Source: RUG100 sp050953405 (GTDB taxonomy: Bacteria > Bacillota > Clostridia > Peptostreptococcales > Anaerovoracaceae). From it: DNA of 64,000 nt. Position numbers and translations under genes: made by a program. Shown piece after piece: positions 17,624 through 25,506 of this stretch; position 1 is the stretch's first letter, and each line of letters begins with the position of its first letter. Under the pieces are notes generated by a model, which was given only the letters and a program-made list of their open reading frames with translations, made no database searches and was not told the origin of the DNA. The stretch covers positions 496,001 to 560,000 of the forward strand of contig JBMNMP010000001.1 of NCBI GenBank assembly GCA_050953405.1, written 5' to 3'.

Positions 17624-19255
17624 ATGGTAGGAATCAGTAAGAAATATATAAATGAAGTTGTCGACGAGAATGGAGCTCTGCAGGAGATATCGTTCAAGAA
17701 TGAGGAGAATTTCAATTTCGCCTACGACGTAGTCGATGAAATGGCAAAGGCGGAGCCCGACAAGCTCTGTATGCTCTGGGTCAGCCGCGAAAAGAAGGAA
17801 CGCCGCTTTACGTTCGGCGAGATGGCTCGCTACTCAAATCAGGTAGCCAACTATTTTCGCGACCTGGGCATCGGCAGGGGAGACCGCGTGATGCTGGTGC
17901 TCAAGAGGCACTATCAGTTCTGGTTTGCTATCCTTGCTCTGCACAAGCTGGGAGCAGTTGTCATACCGGCGACTCATCAGCTGAAAGAGTCGGATTTTGC
18001 TTATCGCTTTGATAAGGGCGACCTCAAGGCTTTCGTGTGCACCTGTGAGGATGATGCGGCGATCGAAGCTGAGAAGGCCATGAAGAACGGCAATTTCGAT
18101 ATGATCAGGATGATGACCGGTGAAGCCAGGGAGGGCTGGAGAAGCTTTGACCACGATATGGTCAAGTACTCCGACGCTTTCGACCGTGTGGAGACTAAGG
18201 GCGACGATCCGATGCTGATGTTCTTCACCTCGGGAACGACTGGATATCCGAAGATCGTGACTCACAATTTCAAATACGCTCTGGGCCATTACATCACTGC
18301 CAAGTACTGGCAGCATGTGGATCCTGACGGCCTCCACTTTTCCGTGGCCGACACCGGCTGGGGAAAGGCGCTGTGGGGCAAGCTGTACGGTCAGTGGCTC
18401 TGCGAGGCTGCAATCTTCGTTTATGACATGCAGGTCTTCGTGCCCCACGATTTTCTGGAACTGTTCGGCAGATACCCGATCACCACGTTCTGCGCACCGC
18501 CTACAGCTTACAGGGTCTTTGTCAAGAGAGACCTCTCAAAGTATGACCTCGATGCACTGCAGCACGTGACCACGGCGGGCGAAGCGCTCAACGCGGAGGT
18601 ATGGCAGCAGTTCTATGACAAGACAGGGCTGCAGATATGTGAGGGTTTCGGCCAGACGGAGACCACGCTGACGCTGGCGACGCTCTGGGGGACCGAGCCC
18701 AAGCCGGGTTCCATGGGAAAGCCGAGCCCGATGTACGACATCGACCTGCTCGATGAGGACGGAAATCCTGTACCCGACGGGGAGACCGGCGAGATCGTCG
18801 TGCGCACCACTGATCGTGTTCCTGAAGGCCTGTTCTGCGATTATTTCGGAGGCACCGGCGTCAAGAGCGATGTATGGCACGACGGCTACTATCACACAGG
18901 GGATACCGCTTACCGCGACCAGGATGGATATTACTGGTACGTGGGCCGCGCCGATGATGTGATCAAGTCCACCGGTTACCGTGTGGGACCTTTCGAGGTG
19001 GAATCGGTGCTCATGCAGCTGCCGTACGTTCTGGAATGTGCGGTCACCGGCGTGCCCGACAAGAACCGCGGACAGAGGGTCAAGGCGACCATCGTACTAA
19101 CCGAGGGGACGGAAATCAATGCAGAACTGCGGGGCGAGATCACGGCTTTTGCCAAGTCGCATATGGCGAACTACAAGTGCCCGCGCATCATTGAATTTGT
19201 GGACGAACTGCCGAAGACGATCAGCGGAAAAATCAGGCGCACAGAACTGCGCTGA
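17624..19255 (+). CDS. AMP-forming acyl-CoA synthetase (medium-chain / acetyl-CoA synthetase-like)
   Basis: Activates a carboxylic acid to its CoA thioester through an acyl-adenylate. 543 residues. The ATP/AMP signature LMFFTSGTTGYPKIVTHN is at about 199-216; CEGFGQTETT near residue 343 and YHTGDTAYRDQDGYYWYVGR near 424 are the A5/A7-A8 motifs; the C-terminal catalytic lysine is in ELPKTISGKIRRTELR. The spacing and the N-terminal region fit the MACS (medium-chain) subgroup better than acetyl-CoA synthetases, which are longer. ATG 17624 has AAGGAG upstream. Confidence 0.9.
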   Translation: MVGISKKYINEVVDENGALQEISFKNEENFNFAYDVVDEMAKAEPDKLCMLWVSREKKERRFTFGEMARYSNQVANYFRDLGIGRGDRVMLVLKRHYQFWFAILALHKLGAVVIPATHQLKESDFAYRFDKGDLKAFVCTCEDDAAIEAEKAMKNGNFDMIRMMTGEAREGWRSFDHDMVKYSDAFDRVETKGDDPMLMFFTSGTTGYPKIVTHNFKYALGHYITAKYWQHVDPDGLHFSVADTGWGKALWGKLYGQWLCEAAIFVYDMQVFVPHDFLELFGRYPITTFCAPPTAYRVFVKRDLSKYDLDALQHVTTAGEALNAEVWQQFYDKTGLQICEGFGQTETTLTLATLWGTEPKPGSMGKPSPMYDIDLLDEDGNPVPDGETGEIVVRTTDRVPEGLFCDYFGGTGVKSDVWHDGYYHTGDTAYRDQDGYYWYVGRADDVIKSTGYRVGPFEVESVLMQLPYVLECAVTGVPDKNRGQRVKATIVLTEGTEINAELRGEITAFAKSHMANYKCPRIIEFVDELPKTISGKIRRTELR

Positions 19256-19341
19256 GTGGGCCGGTAAGCCGGCACATGCCGTATATTGCGAATAGCAAAT
19301 AGGCGATGATGCAGCAACGGCAACGAAATCAAAAGATAACA

Positions 19342-19377
19342 GGCCGGAGGACGGAGATGCCCGTCTTCCGGTTTTTT
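19342..19377 (+). terminator. Rho-independent terminator after the acyl-CoA synthetase gene
   Basis: CCGGAGGACGG, 6-base loop, CCGTCTTCCGG and six T: a near-perfect 11-bp stem. Confidence 0.92.
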
Positions 19378-19393
19378 GGATATCGAAATCCTT

Positions 19394-19422
19394 TTGACGG
19401 ACTCGCTGAAATCGGGTAGAAT
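19394..19422 (+). promoter_or_regulatory. Promoter of the L,D-transpeptidase gene
   Basis: TTGACG at 19394-19399, 17-bp spacer, TAGAAT at 19417-19422. Confidence 0.85.
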
Positions 19423-19468
19423 GAAGGGGCACACACTGTGCACTCTGATATCATGGAAAGGAAAGAAT

Positions 19469-20890
19469 ATGGAAAAGAAAGCAACAAAGCGGATGCTGCC
19501 GATACTGCTGGCAGTCGTGCTCGCACTGACGATGTGTTCCACGAGCATGCTGGCAAACACGGATTCTGCTCAGGCAAAGGCGAGTACCAGGTACTGGCTG
19601 AAAGTCAACAAGACCCGCAATGTGGTTACCGCTTACAAGAGAATGAACGGCAGGTGGAAGCCGATCCGCGCGATGCTGTGTTCGGTAGGCAAACCCTCGA
19701 CACCGACACCGGGAGGGACTTATCACATGGGATACAAGCAGCGCTGGGGTCCGCTGGATGGATGCTGGGGACAGTATGTCTGCCAGATCACAAGAGACTA
19801 TCTCTTCCATTCGGTCTGGTATTATACGCCCAGCCACGGGAATCAGGCGACCGCTGAATTCAACAAGCTGGGTCGGGCGGCCAGCCACGGATGTGTTCGC
19901 CTGGCTGTGATCGACGCCAAGTGGGTATATGATCACTGCAGGAAGGGCACCAAGATCACGATATATAAAAGCAGGAAGGCGGGCCCGCTGGGCAAGCCAC
20001 GGAGGCTGACCTCAAGCAGCGGCTGGGATCCGACTGATCCTGCGCGCAGCAACCCGCATTTCAAGCTGCGCCGCGCCGTGGTGACCATCAGCAAGAAGAA
20101 AAAGAGGACTGTGCAGTACGGCAGTTCGTATTCACTGAAGTCCGGAGTCAGGGCGGTCAACCCGAACGCCAACGAGAATATAACGCCGCTCCTCAAGTAC
20201 AGTGTGCAGATCAAATCAGGCACCAGGTACAAAAAGGCGAAATTCTCCACGAAGAGAGTGGGGCAGTACCGGGTAACATATACGGCAAAGAACGGCTACT
20301 GCAGAAAGAGCAGGAAAAAGATCCTCATCGTGAGAGTCACAGACAGCTCGAGACCGACGATCAGCAGCGCGGCAAACCGCAGAGTTAATATCGGTACGGC
20401 AAATGCTATCGGCAGCGTGAGCGCGCGCCAGAGATCAAGATCGCTGACGAGCCGCATCACGGCGTCGATCACCGCTCCTGACGGAACGAAGAGCAGCCTG
20501 AACTACACTCAGGCAAAGGCATACCGCTTCACTCAGGAGGGGACCTATACAGTGACCTACTCGGTGAAGAACGTCTACTATGCAAAGCGCACGGCGAGCA
20601 GGACGATCAGGATCGAATCGTATATCAACGATCCGTCGCAGATCGCGGTGGACAGTTCGCTGAAGATACCGGCGGGCACCACTGCTGCCGGGGCTGAGAA
20701 GCTGGTGCGCAGTCATACAACAGTGACCGGAGCCGGAGGGACCGCCATCACAAATGCAAAGCACCTGCAGGTTTCGGGCCTTGAAAATGTCGCCGGCCTG
20801 ACAGCGGGAGAGACTGTGAACGTGTCCCTCAGTTATACAGATGCAGATGGAAACACCTGCACCGCGACAGCAGAGATACCTGTACAGTAG
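19469..20890 (+). CDS. Secreted L,D-transpeptidase (YkuD) with C-terminal Ig-like repeats
   Basis: A cell-wall cross-linking or protein-anchoring enzyme, 473 residues from ATG 19469. A signal peptide spans about 1-36 (KRMLPILLAVVLALTMCS, cleavage likely at AQAKA). The catalytic domain occupies roughly 40-165 with the YkuD motif: His of SHGN, then the SHGCVRL cysteine stretch, 16-20 residues apart as in active enzymes. From about 190 to the end are beta-sandwich-like repeats rich in Tyr-Thr and Lys-Lys (YRVTYTAKNGYC; YTVTYSVKNVYY), probably bacterial Ig-like wall-binding domains. Very basic overall, fitting attachment to anionic wall polymers. Has its own promoter and terminator. Confidence 0.9.
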   Translation: MEKKATKRMLPILLAVVLALTMCSTSMLANTDSAQAKASTRYWLKVNKTRNVVTAYKRMNGRWKPIRAMLCSVGKPSTPTPGGTYHMGYKQRWGPLDGCWGQYVCQITRDYLFHSVWYYTPSHGNQATAEFNKLGRAASHGCVRLAVIDAKWVYDHCRKGTKITIYKSRKAGPLGKPRRLTSSSGWDPTDPARSNPHFKLRRAVVTISKKKKRTVQYGSSYSLKSGVRAVNPNANENITPLLKYSVQIKSGTRYKKAKFSTKRVGQYRVTYTAKNGYCRKSRKKILIVRVTDSSRPTISSAANRRVNIGTANAIGSVSARQRSRSLTSRITASITAPDGTKSSLNYTQAKAYRFTQEGTYTVTYSVKNVYYAKRTASRTIRIESYINDPSQIAVDSSLKIPAGTTAAGAEKLVRSHTTVTGAGGTAITNAKHLQVSGLENVAGLTAGETVNVSLSYTDADGNTCTATAEIPVQ

Positions 20891-20901
20891 AGATACTATC
20901 G

Positions 20902-20937
20902 AAGAGCCTTGTGGATGAAAGTCCGCGGGGCTCTTTT
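20902..20937 (+). terminator. Terminator after the L,D-transpeptidase gene
   Basis: AAGAGCC pairs with GGCTCTT, with an inner imperfect stem and a short T run. Confidence 0.75.
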
Positions 20938-20954
20938 GCTGTCTGCGATTCAAG

Positions 20955-20983
20955 TTGACATGCGAGCTAAAAAGTGTTAAAGT
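20955..20983 (+). promoter_or_regulatory. Promoter of the fab operon
   Basis: TTGACA at 20955-20960, 17-bp spacer, TAAAGT at 20978-20983. The start point would be near 20990, within the palindrome described next. Confidence 0.88.
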
Positions 20984-20988
20984 AAAAC

Positions 20989-21005
20989 AGTTTGATAATC
21001 AAAGT
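20989..21005. promoter_or_regulatory. FabT-like operator overlapping the fab transcription start
   Basis: AGTTTGATAATCAAAGT contains the perfect palindrome TTTGAT-A-ATCAAA. From memory it matches the streptococcal/lactococcal FabT (MarR family) operator core TTTGATTATCAAA with one central difference. It lies 5 bp after the -10 box, where a bound repressor would block initiation. The MarR-like domain encoded at the end of this operon is the obvious candidate ligand. Confidence 0.75.
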
Positions 21006-21095
21006 GTTTGTGAAAACAAGTAAACGCTTTGAAAGGGTATCACAAATCATAGTTGAAAACAAATGCAATAAAGCGAAATGGTTAGGAGAAACAGC

Positions 21096-22037
21096 ATGTT
21101 AAATGTAAGCGAAGTATTAGGAACTGAATATCCGGTCATTCAGGGTGCGATGGCCAGAATAGCCAACAGCTCGCTGGCATCGGCTGTCAGCATGGGCGGC
21201 GGCCTCGGCATCATCGCCAGCGGCGGCGAGACTGCGGAGTGGCTGCGCCAGCAGATAAAAGAAGTGAGGGAGAAGACGGACAAACCGTTCGGAGTCAACC
21301 TCATGCTGCTTGCTCCCAATGTGGAGGAGCTGCTGGATGTAGTCTGTGAGGAAAAGGTTCCCGTGGTGACCACAGGAGCCGGCAACCCGGGCAAGTACAT
21401 ACCGCGCCTCAAGGAAGCGGGGATCAAGGTAGTGCCCGTGGTTTCCAATGTGACTCTGGCCAGGAGAGTGGAGAGAGCCGGAGCAGACGCAGTAGTAGCC
21501 GAAGGAAGAGAGGCCGGCGGCCATATCGGGGAGACCACGACAATGGCTCTGGTGCCGCAGATGGCAGATGCACTGAAGATCCCGGTGATCGCAGCCGGAG
21601 GCATAGCCGACGGAAGAGGCGTGGCTGCAGCTTACATGCTGGGCGCCAAGGGCGTGCAGATCGGTACCCGCTTTCTGGTGGCTACGGAGTGCACGGTTGC
21701 TGACAGTTACAAGAAGGCGATCCTCAAGGCAAAGGATTCTTCGACCGTGGAGACGGGACACATCACGGGGCACCCGGTGCGCGTGATCAAGAACAAGCTC
21801 TCCAACAGGATCCTGAAACTGGAAAAGCAGAACGCCAGCATAGATGAGATAAACGAGCTCTGCACCGGAACCCTGGGAGCAGCCGTGTTCGACGGCGATG
21901 TGGACTACGGTTCTGTGATGAGCGGTCAAATAGCCGGTCTCGTGAACAAAGAACAGCCGGCAGCAGAAATAATAAAGGAAATATTTGCGGAAACAGCAAA
22001 GATATACGGCGACAGAAAGGACATCTGTAACGCCTGA
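21096..22037 (+). CDS. fabK: Enoyl-ACP reductase II (FMN-dependent)
   Basis: Catalyses the last reduction of each fatty-acid elongation cycle with NAD(P)H and FMN. 313 residues from ATG 21096 (TTAGGAG upstream); the frame opens at 21078 without a ribosome site. The nitronate-monooxygenase/FabK barrel is clear: PVIQGAMARIANSSLASAVS at the N-terminus, GVNLMLLAPN near 66, and AEGREAGGHIGETTT with the active-site His at residue 143, matching His144 of pneumococcal FabK. IPVIAAGGIADG and GAKGVQIGTRFLVATEC bind the FMN phosphate. First gene of the fab operon. Confidence 0.95.
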   Translation: MLNVSEVLGTEYPVIQGAMARIANSSLASAVSMGGGLGIIASGGETAEWLRQQIKEVREKTDKPFGVNLMLLAPNVEELLDVVCEEKVPVVTTGAGNPGKYIPRLKEAGIKVVPVVSNVTLARRVERAGADAVVAEGREAGGHIGETTTMALVPQMADALKIPVIAAGGIADGRGVAAAYMLGAKGVQIGTRFLVATECTVADSYKKAILKAKDSSTVETGHITGHPVRVIKNKLSNRILKLEKQNASIDEINELCTGTLGAAVFDGDVDYGSVMSGQIAGLVNKEQPAAEIIKEIFAETAKIYGDRKDICNA

Positions 22038-22072
22038 GGTCAGAGACGCCTAGTGCGAAGGAGGACAATACA

Positions 22073-23068
22073 ATGAAAGCAGGAATAATGTTTGCGGGTC
22101 AGGGAGCTCAGTATCCCGGCATGGGGAAGGACCTCTATGAAAACTCAAATGCGGCCAGGGAAGTCTTCGATGCGGCCGGAGAGCAGGTGAAGGACTGGTG
22201 CTTTAACGGAACCAAGGAAATGCTGCGCCAGACGCACATCACACAGCCCAGCATCTACACGGTGACCATGGCGGCTTATAAGGCGCTGCGGGAAAAGCTG
22301 GATGCACATCCGGAACTGGGCCCGGCCTTTGAGATCGTCGGATATGCGGGCTTCAGCCTGGGTGAATATTCGGCGCTGACGGCGGCGGGCGCGCTGACCG
22401 ATATCGCGGCCGGACAGAGCATCGTGACCAAGCGCGGCAACTGGATGAATGAAGCCGGAATGGACGAAAACGGCGAACAGCGCGGCGGCATGGTCGCCGG
22501 CTTTGGCAGGCGCGAGGACATCTGTGCCGTAGTCGAGGAAGCCAGAGGCGACGACATCCTGGAAGCGGTGAACTTCAACTCGCCGGTGCAGACCGTAGTG
22601 GCGGGGACCAAACCCGCTCTGGAGCGTTTCATAGAAGTCGCCAAGGAAAAGAAGGTGAAGGCCAAGATGCTCTCAGTGAGCACAGCTTTTCACAGCCCGC
22701 TGATGATACCGGCTGCGAAAAAACTGAAACAGCTGCTGCTGGAGAGCGAGATCAGAAAGCCGGATCACAAGATATATTCGAACGTCACCGGCCGTGACAT
22801 GATGGAGAATTACGACGGCGGCGACATCGTGGAATATGTGGCCGACCTCATGAGCAGACAGGCCATGAGCCCGGTCTACTGGCAGGAAACGATAGAAAAC
22901 ATGGTCAAGGACGGCGTGGAACTGGTCATCGAAGTGGGACCTGGAAAGACGCTTTCGGGTCTGGCAAAGAAGATAGACAAAAATCTTAAGACGCTGCACG
23001 TCGAGGACCAGGAAAGCCTGGAGAAGACGATAGAAGAACTGGAAGAGATATATAAGGAGGAGAAGTAA
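22073..23068 (+). CDS. fabD: Malonyl-CoA:ACP transacylase
   Basis: Loads malonyl groups from CoA onto acyl carrier protein. 331 residues. FAGQGAQYPGMGKDLYE is the N-terminal family motif; the nucleophile lies in GFSLGEYSALTAAG near residue 104, where the usual GHSLG histidine is Phe; the downstream catalytic His is in STAFHSPLM near 204; the C-terminal IEVGPGKTLSGL motif is present. A short Asp-Glu-Asn-Gly insertion follows the nucleophile region. ATG 22073 has GAAGGAGG upstream; the stop directly abuts fabG. Confidence 0.94.
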   Translation: MKAGIMFAGQGAQYPGMGKDLYENSNAAREVFDAAGEQVKDWCFNGTKEMLRQTHITQPSIYTVTMAAYKALREKLDAHPELGPAFEIVGYAGFSLGEYSALTAAGALTDIAAGQSIVTKRGNWMNEAGMDENGEQRGGMVAGFGRREDICAVVEEARGDDILEAVNFNSPVQTVVAGTKPALERFIEVAKEKKVKAKMLSVSTAFHSPLMIPAAKKLKQLLLESEIRKPDHKIYSNVTGRDMMENYDGGDIVEYVADLMSRQAMSPVYWQETIENMVKDGVELVIEVGPGKTLSGLAKKIDKNLKTLHVEDQESLEKTIEELEEIYKEEK

Positions 23069-23809
23069 ATGCTGAAAGGAAAATCGGCAATAATCACCGG
23101 AGGTGTACGGGGCATAGGCGCGGCCATTGCCAGGATGTACTGTGAAAACGGTGCCGACGTCATGCTGGTATACAGGAGCAACGATGAAAGCGCCGGGGCT
23201 GCGGCCGGGGAACTGAAGCAGCTGGGCACCAGAGTGGAACTGTTCAAGGGCGATGTGGCGGATCCCGCCTGCGCTGAAGAGGCCTGCAGCAAGGCGAAGG
23301 AAGCCTTCGGCAAGATAGACATCCTGGTCAATAATGCGGGGATCACCAACGACAAGCTGATGCTCAAGATGACGCCGGACGATTTCGGCAAAGTCATCGA
23401 TGTGAACCTCAAGGGCAGCTTTAACTTCATGAAGTATGCAGGAGCCATCATGATGAAACAGCGCTCGGGCTGCATCATCAATATGTCTTCCATCTCAGGC
23501 ATCATGGGCAATCCGGGTCAGATCAACTACAGCGCATCCAAGGCGGGTGTCGCCGGGATGACCAAGGCGGCTGCCAAGGAATTGGGACGCCGCGGCATCA
23601 GGGTCAACGCAATGGCACCGGGATTCATCGAGACTGATATGACCAACGTGCTGACCGACGATCAGAAGAAAGCGGCGGCAGAGAATATCAGCCTGAGGAG
23701 AACAGGCAAACCGGAAGATGTAGCGGGACTGGCATTGTTCCTGGCATCGGATCTGGGATCATATATAACTGGACAAATAATAGGAGTAGACGGAGGTCTG
23801 ATAATATGA
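23069..23809 (+). CDS. fabG: 3-oxoacyl-ACP reductase
   Basis: NADPH-dependent short-chain dehydrogenase reducing beta-ketoacyl-ACP. 246 residues. TGGVRGIGAAIA is the cofactor motif, NNAG at about 86-89, and the Ser-Tyr-Lys triad is in NMSSISGIMGNPGQINYSASKAG. The C-terminal GQIIGVDGGLII is typical. ATG 23069 follows AAGGAGG and starts the base after the fabD stop; its own stop overlaps the fabF start (ATGA), so translation is coupled. Confidence 0.96.
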   Translation: MLKGKSAIITGGVRGIGAAIARMYCENGADVMLVYRSNDESAGAAAGELKQLGTRVELFKGDVADPACAEEACSKAKEAFGKIDILVNNAGITNDKLMLKMTPDDFGKVIDVNLKGSFNFMKYAGAIMMKQRSGCIINMSSISGIMGNPGQINYSASKAGVAGMTKAAAKELGRRGIRVNAMAPGFIETDMTNVLTDDQKKAAAENISLRRTGKPEDVAGLALFLASDLGSYITGQIIGVDGGLII

Positions 23810-25053
23810 GCGATACAAAGAGAGTAGTAATCACAGGTATGGGAGCGGTGACTCCTCTGGGACATTCAGTTGAAGAATCATGGCAGGGAATCAAGGACGG
23901 AAAGAACGGCATCGATCACATCACGCTGTTCGATACAGATGACCTTGGCGGCCACAAGTGCATCATGGGCGGCGAGGTCAAAGACTTCGTGTACCCGGAC
24001 AAGAGAGAGTCCAAGCGCCTGGACCGTACTTCGCAGTTGTCGATCATCGCGGTGCAGGAAGCTATGGAGCAGTCAGGCATCAAGAGCGGTGAAAATGTAG
24101 ATCCGTACAGATTCGGTATCATGGCGGCTTCCGGCATCGGCGGCATCGAGACCCTCGAGAGCCAGATCTGCAAGGCCCGAGTGAAAGAAAAAGTTCGTCT
24201 GGTATCCGCACTGATGATACCGATGAGCATCATAAACCTGATCTCCGGCAACCTGGCGATCCACTTCCAGGCCAAGGGCAGCTGCCTCGGCATCGTCACT
24301 GCCTGCGCTTCGGGAACACACGCTATCGGCGAGGCTTTCCGCAATATCAAACACGGATATTCAGATGTAATGATCGCCGGCGGAGCAGAATCCGCATTCG
24401 CACCGATCTGCTTCTCGGGATTCGAGAACATGACGGCCACCAGCACCAGGACCGACAAGGACAGATGTTCCACGCCGTTCGACGCTGAGAGAGACGGATT
24501 TGTAATGGGCGAAGGCGCAGCTTACTTTATCCTCGAGGATCTGGAGCACGCCAAAGCCAGGGGCGCTAAGATCCTGGGAGAAGTCGTCGGCTACGGCAGC
24601 ACGTGCGACGCTTACCACATCACCAGCCCGGCACCGGACGGCTCCGGCGCAGCAAAGGCCATGGAGCTGGCGCTGCAGGAAGCCGGCATCGAACCGGATA
24701 CCATCGATTACATCAACGCGCACGGTACGGGCACACCGCTCAACGACCTCTATGAGACCCGCTCCATGAAGAGCGTTTTCGGCGAGCATACCACGATCCC
24801 GATCAGTTCCACAAAGGGCAATATAGGCCACTTGCTGGGTGCTGCCGGTTCGATCGAAGCTATCTTCTGCCTCAAGGCGATCGAGGACAGCTTTGTGCCG
24901 CCGACCATCAACTACAAGGTGCCCGACCCCGAACTGGATCTGGACTATGTACCGAACGTGGGCAGAGAAAAGCACCTCGACTACACGATGTCCAACAATC
25001 TGGGATTCGGCGGACACAATGGCAGCCTGATCGTAAAGAGATATGAGGAGTGA
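23806..25053 (+). CDS. fabF: 3-oxoacyl-ACP synthase II
   Basis: Condensing enzyme extending acyl-ACP with malonyl-ACP. 415 residues. The Cys-His-His triad is visible: VTACASGTHAIGEAF (Cys near residue 165), NAHGTGTPLND (His near 305), and KGNIGHLLGAAGS (His near 341). RVVITGMGAVTPLG at the start and NNLGFGGHN near the end are standard. Overlaps the fabG stop by 4 bases. Confidence 0.97.
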   Translation: MSDTKRVVITGMGAVTPLGHSVEESWQGIKDGKNGIDHITLFDTDDLGGHKCIMGGEVKDFVYPDKRESKRLDRTSQLSIIAVQEAMEQSGIKSGENVDPYRFGIMAASGIGGIETLESQICKARVKEKVRLVSALMIPMSIINLISGNLAIHFQAKGSCLGIVTACASGTHAIGEAFRNIKHGYSDVMIAGGAESAFAPICFSGFENMTATSTRTDKDRCSTPFDAERDGFVMGEGAAYFILEDLEHAKARGAKILGEVVGYGSTCDAYHITSPAPDGSGAAKAMELALQEAGIEPDTIDYINAHGTGTPLNDLYETRSMKSVFGEHTTIPISSTKGNIGHLLGAAGSIEAIFCLKAIEDSFVPPTINYKVPDPELDLDYVPNVGREKHLDYTMSNNLGFGGHNGSLIVKRYEE

Positions 25054-25057
25054 GCCG

Positions 25058-25483
25058 ATGTTGCTGAACAAAGAACAGATAAAAGAGATCATACCTCACA
25101 GGGAACCCTTCCTGCTCGTGGATGAGATCCTGGAGATGGAAGTTGGCAAGAGCATCAAAGCGGTAAAGCACGTGAGTGCCGATGAGTACTACTTTAAGGG
25201 GCACTTTCCGGGAGAACCGATAATGCCGGGCGTGCTCATCGTGGAGACCATGGCACAGGCAGGCGCGGTAGCCGTGCTCTCGATGCCGGAAAACAAAGGC
25301 AAGATAGCTTATTTTGGTGGCATCAAGAACGCAAAATTCCGCCAGAAGGTGACTCCGGGCGACGACCTGGTGATGACCGTCACCCTCGACCGCATGCGCA
25401 AGCGTGCGGGCACCGGGGTGTGCGAGGCTTATGTGGGTAACAAGCTGGCCTGCAAGTGTGAGATCCTGTTCGCCATCGGTTAG
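25058..25483 (+). CDS. fabZ: 3-hydroxyacyl-ACP dehydratase
   Basis: Hot-dog-fold dehydratase, 141 residues from ATG 25058 (AGGAG upstream; an in-frame ATG at 25043 lies inside fabF). IIPHREPFLLVDEI is the family start and HFPGEPIMPGVLIVETMAQAG holds the catalytic His and Glu. It completes the elongation cycle encoded by this operon. Confidence 0.96.
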   Translation: MLLNKEQIKEIIPHREPFLLVDEILEMEVGKSIKAVKHVSADEYYFKGHFPGEPIMPGVLIVETMAQAGAVAVLSMPENKGKIAYFGGIKNAKFRQKVTPGDDLVMTVTLDRMRKRAGTGVCEAYVGNKLACKCEILFAIG

Positions 25484-25506
25484 AGACCGGCGAAAAGGGG
25501 AATGAA

